Of a DNA stretch of 64,000 bases, positions 51,585-61,546 are shown piece after piece. Positions within the stretch are counted from its first letter, which is position 1. Each line of letters begins with the position of its first letter. A program made the position numbers and the translations under genes. A model generated the notes under the pieces. The model was given only the letters and a program-made list of their open reading frames with translations, ran no database searches and was not told the DNA's origin. The DNA comes from CAVUPF01 sp963803755 (GTDB lineage Bacteria; Actinomycetota; Thermoleophilia; Solirubrobacterales; 70-9): assembly GCA_963803755.1 (NCBI GenBank), contig CAWDNP010000003.1, positions 186,001 through 250,000 of the forward strand. Reading direction: 5' to 3'.

Positions 51585-51821
51585 ATGAGCAAGCGCCGAA
51601 ACCTCATCCTGCCAGCCGTTCTGCTCGGCATTGTCTTCCTTATCATCGCCGTGGTCTACTGGGTCGATCCGGCCAGCTCGCTGCCCTCCTTCTTCCCAGG
51701 CCACGAAGCGGGGTCCAGCCACCACCATGCCAAGCACGGGATCGCGGCCTTCGTAGTGGCCTTGGCCTGCTTCGTCTTCGCCTGGTTTCAGAGCGGCCCG
51801 TCGGAGAAGACCCCGGCGTAG
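51585..51821 (+). CDS. small two-helix membrane protein with a His-rich loop
   Basis: A 78-residue protein: helix at about residues 7-27 (ILPAVLLGIVFLIIAVVYWV), a loop containing GHEAGSSHHHAKHG, and a second helix at about 53-71 (FVVALACFVFAWF). The histidine cluster could bind a metal, which is inference. ATG 51585 (MSKRRN) starts the basic leader. It lies between the desaturase and uppP and is likely co-transcribed with them. I do not recognise a named family. Confidence 0.65.
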   Translation: MSKRRNLILPAVLLGIVFLIIAVVYWVDPASSLPSFFPGHEAGSSHHHAKHGIAAFVVALACFVFAWFQSGPSEKTPA

Positions 51822-51831
51822 CCCTCATCTG

Positions 51832-52698
51832 ATGGAACCCATCTCCTACTTTCAGGCGGTCGTCCTCGGCGCCCTGCAGGGCATCGCCGAGCCGTTCCCG
51901 ATCTCCAGCCTCGGCCACAGTGTGATCGCGCCGCAGCTGTTTGGCTGGAACATCCACCAGAACGACTTCTTCTTCCTTGCCTTCTTGGTCGCCACCCACT
52001 GCGCCACGGCGATCGTGCTCTTCTGCTTCTTCTTCAAGGACTGGATGCGGATCTTCCGGGGGATGGGGCGCTCCCTGCGCGACCGCCAGATCGGTACCAC
52101 CGACAGCGACGCGCGGCTCGGCTGGCTGCTCGTGGCCGGGACGATCCCCGCTGGCGTGATCGGGGTCCTGTTAGAGGAACCGCTGCAAAGCCTTTTCGCT
52201 TCGGCTGAGACGGCGGCGCTCTTCCTCACCCTCAACGGAGTGTTGCTGCTCGTCTTCGAGCGCTTCCGGCGGCGGCCGCCGCGGCCCGGTGACTACCTCG
52301 GCGATTCCGACCAGCACATCTCGAAGATGGGCTTCAAGCAGGCGTTCGCGATCGGGACGGCGCAGGCGGCGGCGCTGGTGCCGGGGATCTCGCGCTCGGG
52401 CGTCACCATGGGCGGCGGGCTCCTCACCGGCCTCTCCAACGAGGACGCCGCCCGCTACGCCTTCCTCCTGGCGACGCCGATCATCGGCGCCGCCGGGGTG
52501 CTGAAGCTGCCGGAACTTCTCGGCTCGGCCGGGAACGGGGTACGCGCCCAGGCACTGGTCGGTGCCCTGGCGGCGGCGCTCACGACCTACCTCGCGGTCA
52601 GGTTCCTGCTCCGCTTTTTCGAGACCAACCGCCTGACTCCGTTCGGCATCTACTGCATCCTCGCCGGCATCGCCTGCACGCTGATCTTCGCCTTCTGA
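51832..52698 (+). CDS. uppP: undecaprenyl-diphosphate phosphatase
   Basis: A 288-residue integral membrane phosphatase recycling the undecaprenyl carrier for peptidoglycan synthesis. The first active-site segment is ALQGIAEPFPISSLGHSVIA near residues 13-32 (usually TEFLPISSSGH, so LG replaces SG), and the second is LVPGISRSGVTMGGGLLTGL near 183-202, with the conserved RSG. About seven to eight helices span the protein. Length is normal. ATG 51832 is 11 bases after the small membrane gene. Confidence 0.92.
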   Translation: MEPISYFQAVVLGALQGIAEPFPISSLGHSVIAPQLFGWNIHQNDFFFLAFLVATHCATAIVLFCFFFKDWMRIFRGMGRSLRDRQIGTTDSDARLGWLLVAGTIPAGVIGVLLEEPLQSLFASAETAALFLTLNGVLLLVFERFRRRPPRPGDYLGDSDQHISKMGFKQAFAIGTAQAAALVPGISRSGVTMGGGLLTGLSNEDAARYAFLLATPIIGAAGVLKLPELLGSAGNGVRAQALVGALAAALTTYLAVRFLLRFFETNRLTPFGIYCILAGIACTLIFAF

Positions 52699-52741
52699 GC
52701 GCCGCTGGTTGTTGTCGTTGCCGGCCGGGTACGGTAGGGCG

Positions 52742-54730
<1,989 letters not shown>

Positions 54731-54733
54731 GGC

Positions 54734-54755
54734 CACCGCCTGTCTGCCGGCGGTG
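54734..54755. terminator. 7-bp hairpin after acs
   Basis: CACCGCC (54734-54740) and GGCGGTG (54749-54755) pair around an eight-base loop directly after the acs stop. There is no T-tract, so termination is only a suggestion. Confidence 0.4.
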
Positions 54756-54774
54756 CGTACGGCGATGGGCGCGT

Positions 54775-54843
54775 CTACAGCTGCTCCTGCACTCCCCCGT
54801 AGGACTTGCGCAGCCCTTTGACGGTGATCGCTGCCGCGCTCAT
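54775..54843 (-). pseudogene. 5' stub of an ABC-transporter ATPase gene
   Basis: From ATG 54843 the minus strand encodes 22 residues, MSAAAITVKGLRKSYGGVQEQL, then a TAG. ITVKGLRKSYGGV matches the first strand and A-loop of ABC ATPases, just before the place where Walker A should follow. No Walker A or other ABC motif is found before acs. It starts 11 bases after the permease stop on the same strand, so an ABC gene once following the permease has probably been deleted. The match is short. Confidence 0.45.
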
Positions 54844-54854
54844 CTGGCCTCAAT

Positions 54855-55946
54855 CTAGCTGTCGCGCCGCGCCAGGGTCATCATTGCAGCGAAGACGGCG
54901 AGCCCGAGCAGGTTGAGCCACAGCATGTAGTCGAGCTGGACCGAGCCGAAGATGTCGCTGCGGCTGGGCCGGGTCGTCGGAATCAGGCCGGCGAGACCGA
55001 AGAGGACGTCGACGATCAGCGCTGCCAGCACCATCGTCACGAACATCAGGGCGACGATGCGGATCGCGAACTCCCAGCCGAAGAACTTCCGGTAGGCGAG
55101 CACGATCGGGACCACGATCAGGTCGGCGAAGATGAAGGCGATCACGCCCGCGAAGCCGATCCCGCCCGACCACAGCACCGCGGCGAGGGGCGCGTTGCCG
55201 ACCGAGCAGACGAAGCTGAGTACGGCGATCACGGGCCCGACCAGCGCATTCTCGACCGTCTTTACCACCGCGGGCGCGTGCTCGACGAAGAGGACGCTGA
55301 AAAAGCCGTTGCCGAGCAGGCAGATGAAGCCGGCGAGGAGGAAGCCGATCGCTATCTCTTTCCACAACATGCGCCAGTCGCCACGGAAGTTGTGGGCCAC
55401 ATCGGTCCAGGCCTCCGCGGAGGAGAGGCGCTCGCGCCACGAGATCCGCCGGCCCCCGGTGTGGTGCTGGTGGCCGGCTTGGGCCCGCTGTGCGTGGGCG
55501 CGGGCCTGTTCCTCGAGCCTGGGGGAGACGAAGAAGCGCAGCAGAGCCGCCATAAGGGCGATCAGGACGATGCCGCCGACGAACTCGGCGAGGGTGAACT
55601 GCCAGCCGATCAGGACCCAGATAACCAGCCCCAGCTCCCAGACGAGGTTGGTCGATGCGAACTGGAAGGCGAGTGCCGCCCTCGCCGAGGCGCCCTTCTG
55701 GAAGAGCGACTTGGCGATCGCGATCGCGGCGTAGGAGCACGAGGACGAGGCGGCGCCCAGCCCAGTCGCCTTGGCGATCGAGGCGAGGCCGGTGCCCGAG
55801 AGGGCAACTTCGATCCGCTCGCGCGGCACCCAGGCCTGGACGATCGCGGAGATAGCGAAGCCCAGAACCAGCGCCCACCAGACCGCGTAGGCCATCAGGA
55901 AAGACTGCTTCAGGCCTTCGACGATCGTGCTCAGGGCACCGCTCAC
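54855..55946 (-). CDS. DUF318/COG0701-family permease
   Basis: A 363-residue membrane protein with about eight to ten helices in two similar halves. Each half has the family's cysteine/serine-rich or glycine-rich re-entrant motif: GLGAASSSCSYAAIAIAKSL near residues 62-81 and SVGNAPLAAVLWSGGIGFAG near 245-264. A histidine-containing cytoplasmic loop (AQAGHQHHTGG) separates them. The family is often found with metal, thiol or arsenic genes but its substrate is not settled. A perfect palindrome of the CsoR type overlaps its promoter region, pointing to metal or persulfide control. ATG 55946. Confidence 0.83.
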   Translation of the reverse strand: MSGALSTIVEGLKQSFLMAYAVWWALVLGFAISAIVQAWVPRERIEVALSGTGLASIAKATGLGAASSSCSYAAIAIAKSLFQKGASARAALAFQFASTNLVWELGLVIWVLIGWQFTLAEFVGGIVLIALMAALLRFFVSPRLEEQARAHAQRAQAGHQHHTGGRRISWRERLSSAEAWTDVAHNFRGDWRMLWKEIAIGFLLAGFICLLGNGFFSVLFVEHAPAVVKTVENALVGPVIAVLSFVCSVGNAPLAAVLWSGGIGFAGVIAFIFADLIVVPIVLAYRKFFGWEFAIRIVALMFVTMVLAALIVDVLFGLAGLIPTTRPSRSDIFGSVQLDYMLWLNLLGLAVFAAMMTLARRDS

Positions 55947-55958
55947 GGCGCCACGGTA

Positions 55959-55983
55959 CCATATACCCCCAGGGGGTATATGG
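55959..55983. promoter_or_regulatory. CsoR/CstR-type operator in front of the permease gene
   Basis: CCATATACCCCC-A-GGGGGTATATGG is a perfect 12+1+12 inverted repeat 13-37 bases upstream of the permease ATG. The TATACCCCC/GGGGGTATA pattern fits operators of the CsoR family (copper, nickel, formaldehyde or persulfide sensors). No csoR gene is in this window, so the regulator must lie elsewhere. Confidence 0.7.
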
Positions 55984-55989
55984 ACGGCA

Positions 55990-57255
55990 TCAGTCGAGCC
56001 CGAGGCGACGGGCCCGCTCGATCGCGTGGGCCACGACTTCCTCGCCGCCGGGGATCTCGTCGCCGCGCATAAGCACCCGGCCGGCCACCACTGTGGTGTC
56101 GACGATCTGTCCTGCGGCGGCGTAGACGAGGTCGTCGGTCAGCTTCCCGAGGCTCAACTCCGGCGAGCTGCGGCGCAGTAGCAGGAAGTCGGCGGGTGTC
56201 CCGGCGCCAAGCGGCGCCCCGCCGAGCAGCGGGGCGCGGCGGCCCGTCGCAATCTCCCAGGCCTCCTCGGCGCGGATCGCCGCCGGATCGCCTGCGGCGT
56301 GCTTCTGCACCAAAGCGAAGGTCTTTACGTCGGAGAGGAGGTCGAGGGAGTCGTTGGAGCCGGCGCCGTCGGTACCGAGGCCGACCGCGACACCGGCGTC
56401 GCGCGCCGCCGGGTAGGGGAAGACGGCGCCGACTGCCAGCTTCATGTTCGCCACCGGGTTGGTGACCACGGTGCAGCGGCGCTCGGCGATTAGCTCCAGC
56501 TCGGAGCGATCCAGCCAGACTCCGTGGGCGAGCACCGTGCGCTCGCTCAGCATCCCGAGCCGGTCAAGGTAGGCGGCTGGGCGCAGTCCGTGCGCCGCGA
56601 CGCAGTCGGCCACCTCCTGCTCGGTCTCGGAGAGGTGGATGTGAACCGGCAGGCCGCGTTCGCCCGCCAGCTCAGCCGCCCAGCGAAGTAGCCCTTCGCT
56701 GACCGTGTAGATCGAGTGGGGAGTGACGGCGCCCCCGACCCCCGGCCCAAGCTCCTTCAGCTCCTCGAGATCGCGTAGCGCCGTCTCGCGCATCTTCTCG
56801 GCGTCACCCCCGCCGGCATCGAGCAGCGGTCCGCCGATCGTCGCCCGCAGGCCGGCGTCGCGGACCGCGCGAGCGCTCTCCACGGGGCGCCAGTACATGT
56901 CCCAGAAGCTGGCGGTGCCGGTGCGGATCATCTCCAGGCAGGCGAGGCGGGTACCCCAGTAGACGTCCTCGGGCTCGAGCCTGGCCTCGATCGGCCAGAC
57001 CCGCTCCCGCAGCCATCGCATCAGCGGCAAATCGCCGCCACTGCCGCGGAACAGCGTCATCGCGGCGTGGGTGTGGCCGTTCAGCAGCGGCGCGATCAGC
57101 GCCGCCCCGGCGGCGTCGATCGTTTCCTCGCCAGGCCGTGGCTCGACCCCCGGACCGAGCTCTGCGATGTGGCCGTCCTCACAGCGCAGGCCCACCGTCT
57201 CGCCGTTGAGGATGGCGCCGGTGACCGCCAGCGGCGCGGCCGCTTCGCCGCTCAC
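55990..57255 (-). CDS. amidohydrolase, 5'-methylthioadenosine / S-adenosylhomocysteine deaminase-like
   Basis: A 421-residue TIM-barrel metallo-hydrolase. Metal and catalytic motifs: PLLNGHTHAAMTLFRG near residues 55-70, VTPHSIYTVSE near 167-177, PVHIHLSETEQEVADC near 197-212, VLAHGVWLDRSE near 233-244 and GLGTDGAGSNDSLDLL near 281-296. These fit the MtaD/SsnA/TrzN group, most likely an MTA/SAH/adenosine deaminase. GTG 57255 overlaps the stop of the phosphorylase gene, so the two act in one transcript. Together they could deaminate and phosphorolyse methylthioadenosine, which is inferred from context. Confidence 0.82.
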   Translation of the reverse strand: MSGEAAAPLAVTGAILNGETVGLRCEDGHIAELGPGVEPRPGEETIDAAGAALIAPLLNGHTHAAMTLFRGSGGDLPLMRWLRERVWPIEARLEPEDVYWGTRLACLEMIRTGTASFWDMYWRPVESARAVRDAGLRATIGGPLLDAGGGDAEKMRETALRDLEELKELGPGVGGAVTPHSIYTVSEGLLRWAAELAGERGLPVHIHLSETEQEVADCVAAHGLRPAAYLDRLGMLSERTVLAHGVWLDRSELELIAERRCTVVTNPVANMKLAVGAVFPYPAARDAGVAVGLGTDGAGSNDSLDLLSDVKTFALVQKHAAGDPAAIRAEEAWEIATGRRAPLLGGAPLGAGTPADFLLLRRSSPELSLGKLTDDLVYAAAGQIVDTTVVAGRVLMRGDEIPGGEEVVAHAIERARRLGLD

Positions 57256-57929
57256 GGCCCCACGGCGCCCAGCCTCGGCAGCACCGCCACCAGGGCATCG
57301 CGCAGGCGCTCCGTGTTGGCGTCGCGGTCGGTTTCCATCTCGGCGACGGTGAGCGATCCTGCCCCGATGCCGTTGGCGAGGTTGTCTACCACGCAGATCG
57401 CCGCGTAGGCGAGCCCCAGCTCGCCGGCGACGATGCACTCCGCCGCGATCGTCATTCCGACCACGTCCGCGTGCGGGGCGATCAGCCGGATCTCTGCCGG
57501 GGTCTCAAAACGCGGCCCGATTGCCTGCCAGTAGACGCCGCCGTCGCGCAGGGGGGGCTCGTCCTCTCCCCAGGCCGATACGACCTCGGCACGCCAGCGG
57601 CGGTCGAACCCGGGTGCCGTGTGGGAACGCTCGTCGCCGAGGCTGGTGATGCCGAGATGCAGGGCGACGAAGTCGTCCGGGCAGACGAGGCAGCCGACCG
57701 GGAGGTCCTGGGACAGCGAGCCGACCGAGCCGACCGCAAGCACGCGGTCGCAGCCCTGCTCGCTCAGGCCCCTGAGGTTGGCGGCGTGGTCGATCTCGTG
57801 CGGCAGGCGGTAGCGCTCGGCGCCATGGCGCTGCACGACCGCGGCCCCATGCTCCGCAGCCGCAGCGGTGAGCGCCTCTCCTCGCGAGCCGAGTGCGTTG
57901 CTGCCAAGTACCACCGCCAGCCGTCCCAT
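57252..57929 (-). CDS. purine nucleoside / methylthioadenosine phosphorylase-family protein
   Basis: A 225-residue member of the trimeric PNP/MTAP family, splitting purine nucleosides with phosphate. YRLPHEIDHAANLRGLSEQG near residues 41-60 is the MTAP-like N-terminal region, GGVYWQAIGPRFETPAEIR near 129-147 binds the purine and phosphate, and DVVGMTIAAECIVAGELGLA near 154-173 is the ribose/purine loop. The specificity segment reads VVDNLANG, which does not clearly match the human MTAP (TDYDC) or inosine-type signature, so MTA versus MTI/inosine preference is open. It is 42 bases downstream of the HD gene and overlaps the deaminase. Confidence 0.85.
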   Translation of the reverse strand: MGRLAVVLGSNALGSRGEALTAAAAEHGAAVVQRHGAERYRLPHEIDHAANLRGLSEQGCDRVLAVGSVGSLSQDLPVGCLVCPDDFVALHLGITSLGDERSHTAPGFDRRWRAEVVSAWGEDEPPLRDGGVYWQAIGPRFETPAEIRLIAPHADVVGMTIAAECIVAGELGLAYAAICVVDNLANGIGAGSLTVAEMETDRDANTERLRDALVAVLPRLGAVGP

Positions 57930-57971
57930 CTGCCGATCCTATGTCGAGGCAGGACGGTGGAGGCGATCGGC

Positions 57972-58589
57972 TCAGTTGCGCTCGGCGAGCTCGGCCACCA
58001 CCACCCGGTCCGCCCGCAATCCCGCCAGCTGAGCCTCCAGCTCGCTGAGGAAGGGGAGGTCGGGAACCTCGCGGGCGAGCAGAGTGAGGTCGGCCTCCCA
58101 GACCGCGACCTTGACATCGAGCGGCGCCTTCAGCTCCTCGCCGAGCACCTCGCCCTCGCTGGCGTAGACCCGGCGCAGCGCCCGGATGTTGGCGAGCTTG
58201 TCGGCCGCGTAGATCGCCAGCGCGTCGGGGCCCGCCTCCTCGACCTGGGCGCGGTGGACGTCCTTGCGCCGTTCGTAGGGCTGGATCTCTTCCCCATCGG
58301 TCAGCGCCTCGACCAGGCCTCCAACCGGTTCGCCAAAACGCGCCCGGATCTCGCCGACCTCCGTCTCGCTCTCCTCGACCACGTCGTGCAGGAGCGCCGC
58401 CGCCAGCACCTCATCGGGAAAGCCGTGTTCGGCGAGTAATACGGCGACCGCGATGGGGTGCTCGATGTAGGGCCTCCCACCGCTGCCGTTACGGATCTGG
58501 TCGGCGTGTGCCTCGCTCGCCGCTTCAAGTGCGCCCCGGACCAGCTGCGAGCGGTCCGCGGCGGCCTCGATCCGAGGGGACAAAGACAT
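57972..58589 (-). CDS. HD-domain hydrolase, RelA/SpoT hydrolase-like (single domain)
   Basis: A 205-residue stand-alone HD protein. Metal ligands appear in PYIEHPIAVAVLLAEHGF near residues 40-57 and the HD motif in AAALLHDVVEESETEVGEIR near 63-82, with KLANIRALRRVY near 131-142 as in the RelA/SpoT/MESH1 hydrolase domain. No synthetase or ACT/TGS domain is present, so (p)ppGpp or nucleotide hydrolysis is plausible. The ATG 58589 has AGGAG directly against it, unusually close, so a slightly later start is possible. It precedes the nucleoside phosphorylase. Confidence 0.78.
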   Translation of the reverse strand: MSLSPRIEAAADRSQLVRGALEAASEAHADQIRNGSGGRPYIEHPIAVAVLLAEHGFPDEVLAAALLHDVVEESETEVGEIRARFGEPVGGLVEALTDGEEIQPYERRKDVHRAQVEEAGPDALAIYAADKLANIRALRRVYASEGEVLGEELKAPLDVKVAVWEADLTLLAREVPDLPFLSELEAQLAGLRADRVVVAELAERN

Positions 58590-58626
58590 CTCCTGAGAGC
58601 GTAGCGGGCGGAGAGGGGCGGCCGGC

Positions 58627-59508
58627 TCAGCCGGCGGCGGCTGGGCTCGGCGCTCGCACGGGCAGCTCGTACTCGGCCCGCTCGGCGCCCAGCTCGATTG
58701 CTCCCTGGGCGCCGCCCAGCTCCATCCACCGCTCCCGCGTCTCGCTGGCGAGGCCGTCGAGGAAGTCGTCGGTGTGCAGCGGGTCATGGTGGAAGAGCAC
58801 CGTGCGCTCAGCGCCGGTGCGGTGGGCGAAGGAGAGGGAGTGGGAGAGGGAGGAGTGTCCCCAGCCGACGTGATCGGGGTACTCGTGGTCGGCGTACTGG
58901 CCGTCGTGGATCAGCAGCGAGGTCTCGTGGGCCAGGGCGAAGCCGGAGATCCAGTCCTCATCGAGTGCTTCGAGGTCGGCGCCGAGCGCCGGCTCGTGGT
59001 CTGGGATGTAGGTGAGAGAGCTCCCGCCATCGTCGATCCGGTAGCCGAGGGTCGGGCCGCGGTGGGCAACGGAGGCGGCGCGGATCCGCGCCGAGCCGAT
59101 CCCCCACTCGGTCTGCGGGCAGTGGCGAAAGGAGACGTCACAGGGGAGCTCGCGGACCTCAACCGGGGAGAGAGGGGCGGAGATGTAGCGGGCGATGCGA
59201 TCGCGCAGAGAGGCCTCCGGAGACACGGGGCCCCAGATCACGATCTCCGTCTGCGGGCAAAAGGCGGGGGCGAAGAAGACGAGACCCTGGATGTGGTCAA
59301 GGTGCAGGTGGGTGAGGAGGATGTTGAGCCGGGCCGGCTTCTGGGTGAGTGCCAGGCCGAGACTGCGGATGCCGGTGCCAGCGTCGAGCGCCAGTAGCGA
59401 GCCGTCGGAGAGGGTGACGCCGACGCAGGAGGTGTTGCCACCGTAGCGGATCGTCTCCGGCCCCGGGGACGGGATCGAGCCGCGCGTGCCCCAGAGCTTG
59501 ATCTTCAT
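58627..59508 (-). CDS. metallo-beta-lactamase-fold hydrolase
   Basis: A 293-residue MBL-fold protein. The start MKIKLWGTRGSIPSPGPETI and RYGGNTSCVGV are typical of a PhnP/RNase Z-like subgroup, LLTHLHLDHIQGL near residues 70-82 carries the first metal ligands, and later ligands lie in IPDHEPALG near 167 and LFHHDPLH near 242-249. The substrate is not known; many such genes accompany signalling domains. Its ATG is one base after the stop of the PAS gene, so the two form an operon and may act together. Confidence 0.8.
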   Translation of the reverse strand: MKIKLWGTRGSIPSPGPETIRYGGNTSCVGVTLSDGSLLALDAGTGIRSLGLALTQKPARLNILLTHLHLDHIQGLVFFAPAFCPQTEIVIWGPVSPEASLRDRIARYISAPLSPVEVRELPCDVSFRHCPQTEWGIGSARIRAASVAHRGPTLGYRIDDGGSSLTYIPDHEPALGADLEALDEDWISGFALAHETSLLIHDGQYADHEYPDHVGWGHSSLSHSLSFAHRTGAERTVLFHHDPLHTDDFLDGLASETRERWMELGGAQGAIELGAERAEYELPVRAPSPAAAG

Positions 59509-59509
59509 C

Positions 59510-59926
59510 TCAGTGTCCAGCCCCATTGCTCGGTGCGGTTGGCCAGAAGACGGCGATCGCGCCCTGAGATCCGTGTGTGGTGAGGATCGGGAAGGCAGAG
59601 ACCTCGACCGAGTGGCGCGCCCCGTCGGCGGAGCTGATCTCGAAGTTCGCGTGGGCAGGGCGGCCGTTGCGGACTGCGATGACCAGCGGCAGCTCGTCGT
59701 AGGGGATCGGGTCGCCGTTCTCGTCAAAGGGGCCGAACAGCGAGCCCCACTCGGCGGGGCCGACAGTACCCAGCTCCTCGAAGCGCTTGCCGAGCAGCAT
59801 CCCGGCTGCCTCGTTGTAGAAGACGAGCAGTCCGCCCTCGTCGACCAGGAAGGCTGGTGTCGAGAGTGCCGACATCAGGTTGCGAGCGAGAATCAGCTCA
59901 AGAGGCCTCTGCGACACAGATGACAC
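59510..59926 (-). CDS. single PAS-domain protein
   Basis: A 138-residue protein that is essentially one PAS domain: LMSALSTPAFLVDEGGLLVF near residues 17-36, YNEAAGMLLGKRFEEL near 37-52, then SVEVSAFPILTTHGSQGAIA near 106-125, the terminal beta strands. No kinase, cyclase or DNA-binding module is attached. It may sense a ligand or redox state and act on the adjacent MBL protein, which is inference. GTG 59926 is the start; a CRP-like palindrome lies 94 bases upstream. Confidence 0.75.
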   Translation of the reverse strand: MSSVSQRPLELILARNLMSALSTPAFLVDEGGLLVFYNEAAGMLLGKRFEELGTVGPAEWGSLFGPFDENGDPIPYDELPLVIAVRNGRPAHANFEISSADGARHSVEVSAFPILTTHGSQGAIAVFWPTAPSNGAGH

Positions 59927-60235
59927 TTTAGATAGTCGAGTTTGGCGTCGTGACTCGATTGCCGGGCTGGTAGCTGCAAAAGCCAGACGACCACCCTCGT
60001 GCCTTCACTAGGGCAACTGCGTGACATCCGTCACGTATGTCCCCCTCTTTGTCGAAGCTCGGCGTGAGAACCCGCCCCGGAGGACCCCAGACCGGCGGGT
60101 GAAGCTGATCGCGCTGACCCGAGCGGGCTGGCGCGTCCGCTCCCGGGCTCGCAGATCCCGATCAGCGCGCGCTATGAGAGCTGCTGCGGAGGGCGGTCGA
60201 GTAGAACTCACCTCCTCATGAAGGAGCCGAGCGGT
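59927..60235. other. divergent intergenic region between the PAS and plsC genes
   Basis: About 310 bases. It must hold the promoters for the PAS-MBL operon (minus) and plsC (plus). One arginine-rich 66-codon frame (60021-60221) has no motif and is not accepted as a gene. The CRP-like palindrome at 60020-60035 is the only element I can support. Confidence 0.5.
60020..60035. promoter_or_regulatory. CRP/FNR-type palindrome
   Basis: CGTGACATCCGTCACG is a 6-base dyad with a four-base spacer, matching the GTGA-N6-TCAC pattern of CRP-family operators. It sits 94 bases ahead of the PAS gene start and about 200 bases ahead of plsC. No CRP-family gene is in the window. Confidence 0.5.
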
Positions 60236-60841
60236 ATGTATAGGGTGGCGATGGCCGTCTGCCGGCCGGCCGCCGCGTGGGGGCGCCTTCAGGTGGAGGG
60301 CCTCGACGCCCTGCCGGCGAGCGGGCCGGTGCTGCTGGTCGGCAATCACGACAGCCATTGGGACTCGGTGATGATCGGTGTCGCGGCGATCCGACGCCGC
60401 CAGATCAAGGCGCTCGCCAAAGCCCAGCTCTGGGACGTGCGGGGGTTGGGCCCAGTGCTGGACGGGATGGGTCAGATCCCGATCGAGCGGGGCGCCGGGG
60501 ATGCGGGCGCCCTGGCCCGTGCGATCGAGGAACTGCGCGCTGGCTCCTGCATCGGCGTCTTCCCCGAAGGGACCCGCTCGCGTGGCGAGGTGCTACGGGC
60601 GCGCAGCGGCGTTGGTCGCCTCGCGCTGGAGGTCCCTGAGGCGAGGCTTGTGTGTGTCGCGGTCGAGGGGACGACCGTCTTCACTCACTTCCCGAGCCGC
60701 CCTCGGGTGCGGACCCGCTTCTTTGAACCGGCCGGTGGTCAGGCACGGCCCGGGGAGGAGCCGGGGGAGATCGCATCGCGGCTCCTGGCGGAGATCCGCG
60801 AGCTCGTCCCCCCGGCCGCTGCGGGCCGAAAGCGCCCTTAG
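60236..60841 (+). CDS. 1-acyl-sn-glycerol-3-phosphate acyltransferase-family protein
   Basis: A 201-residue PlsC-type acyltransferase that would add an acyl chain to lysophosphatidate or a related acceptor. The HX4D motif is in GNHDSHWDSVM near residues 36-46, IPIERGAGDAGALA near 81-94 is block II, and the third block FPEGTRSRGEVL near 110-121 holds the acceptor-phosphate-binding residues. ATG 60236 is preferred over ATG 60218 because AAGGAG lies nine bases ahead of it. It stands alone on the plus strand. The precise acceptor is not determined. Confidence 0.83.
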   Translation: MYRVAMAVCRPAAAWGRLQVEGLDALPASGPVLLVGNHDSHWDSVMIGVAAIRRRQIKALAKAQLWDVRGLGPVLDGMGQIPIERGAGDAGALARAIEELRAGSCIGVFPEGTRSRGEVLRARSGVGRLALEVPEARLVCVAVEGTTVFTHFPSRPRVRTRFFEPAGGQARPGEEPGEIASRLLAEIRELVPPAAAGRKRP

Positions 60842-60865
60842 CTGCCGGCCTTTCCCCGTTTTTGC

Positions 60866-61546
60866 CTAAGTGCCTGCCGACCCAGCGCTACTAACCGGCG
60901 CAATGAAGGTCCGACCGCCGGCATGAACGCCGATCGCCGCGGTCCTTGAAAGGTCAAGCGCCGAGCTGAGCACCGCCTCGCTGTCGCCTCCGTAGCGGTA
61001 GCGGAACGTGCCGGCCGAGACCCGGGCCCCATTCGAAGCACGCAGGAAGACGCGGCACAGAGTCCCCGAGCGGATACCGGCCACATACATACGGATCTCG
61101 GTGCCGAAGGCGCGGGGCTCAAGCGTGGCGGCGATCTTTACCCCCGAGGGCAGTGAGTTAAAGGCGACCTGCTGTTGGGGGCCGGCCCCCCCGCCTCCTG
61201 GCAGCACAAAGATCGCCAGCGCCGCGGCGACAGCAGCAGCGCTGGCGCTGCTGAGCGCCAGCCCGAGGCGCACCCGGCGGCGGCGGTGCTTGGTACGCCG
61301 CTCAGCCCCGATCCTCGCGCTGACCCGCGCGGCGAGCTCGGGTGGAGGAACGGGTGTGGGGCCTAAGTGCTCGGGATCGGCGAGGGGCAAAAGGCGCGAG
61401 AGGAGGGCCAGCGAGTCAGCCTCTGCACGACACTCCCCACAGCCCTCGAGGTGAGCCTCAAGCCCGGCGCACTCGGTGGCGGGCAGGTGCCCGAGCGCGT
61501 AGGCACCGAGTGACTCCCGCCATTCCCGACAGCCCTCAGTCCTCAT
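60866..61546 (-). CDS. anti-sigma factor with zinc-finger (zf-HC2-like) domain
   Basis: A 226-residue membrane protein. The N-terminal zinc-binding anti-sigma domain has CREWRESLGAYALGHLPATE and AHLEGCGECRAE (H-x3-C-x2-C) near residues 33-44. A proline-rich linker leads to one membrane helix at about 97-117 (LGLALSSASAAAVAAALAIF), and an extracytoplasmic RskA-like domain follows. It should hold the adjacent sigma factor inactive until a surface signal triggers release. Its ATG lies inside the last codons of the sigma gene (11-base overlap), so the two are translationally coupled. Confidence 0.87.
   Translation of the reverse strand: MRTEGCREWRESLGAYALGHLPATECAGLEAHLEGCGECRAEADSLALLSRLLPLADPEHLGPTPVPPPELAARVSARIGAERRTKHRRRRVRLGLALSSASAAAVAAALAIFVLPGGGGAGPQQQVAFNSLPSGVKIAATLEPRAFGTEIRMYVAGIRSGTLCRVFLRASNGARVSAGTFRYRYGGDSEAVLSSALDLSRTAAIGVHAGGRTFIAPVSSAGSAGT

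Noticed and set aside
60021..60221. 66-codon Arg-rich frame whose stop overlaps the first ATG of plsC
   Set aside because: No motif or conservation clue; plsC has a better start at 60236 with AAGGAG upstream.
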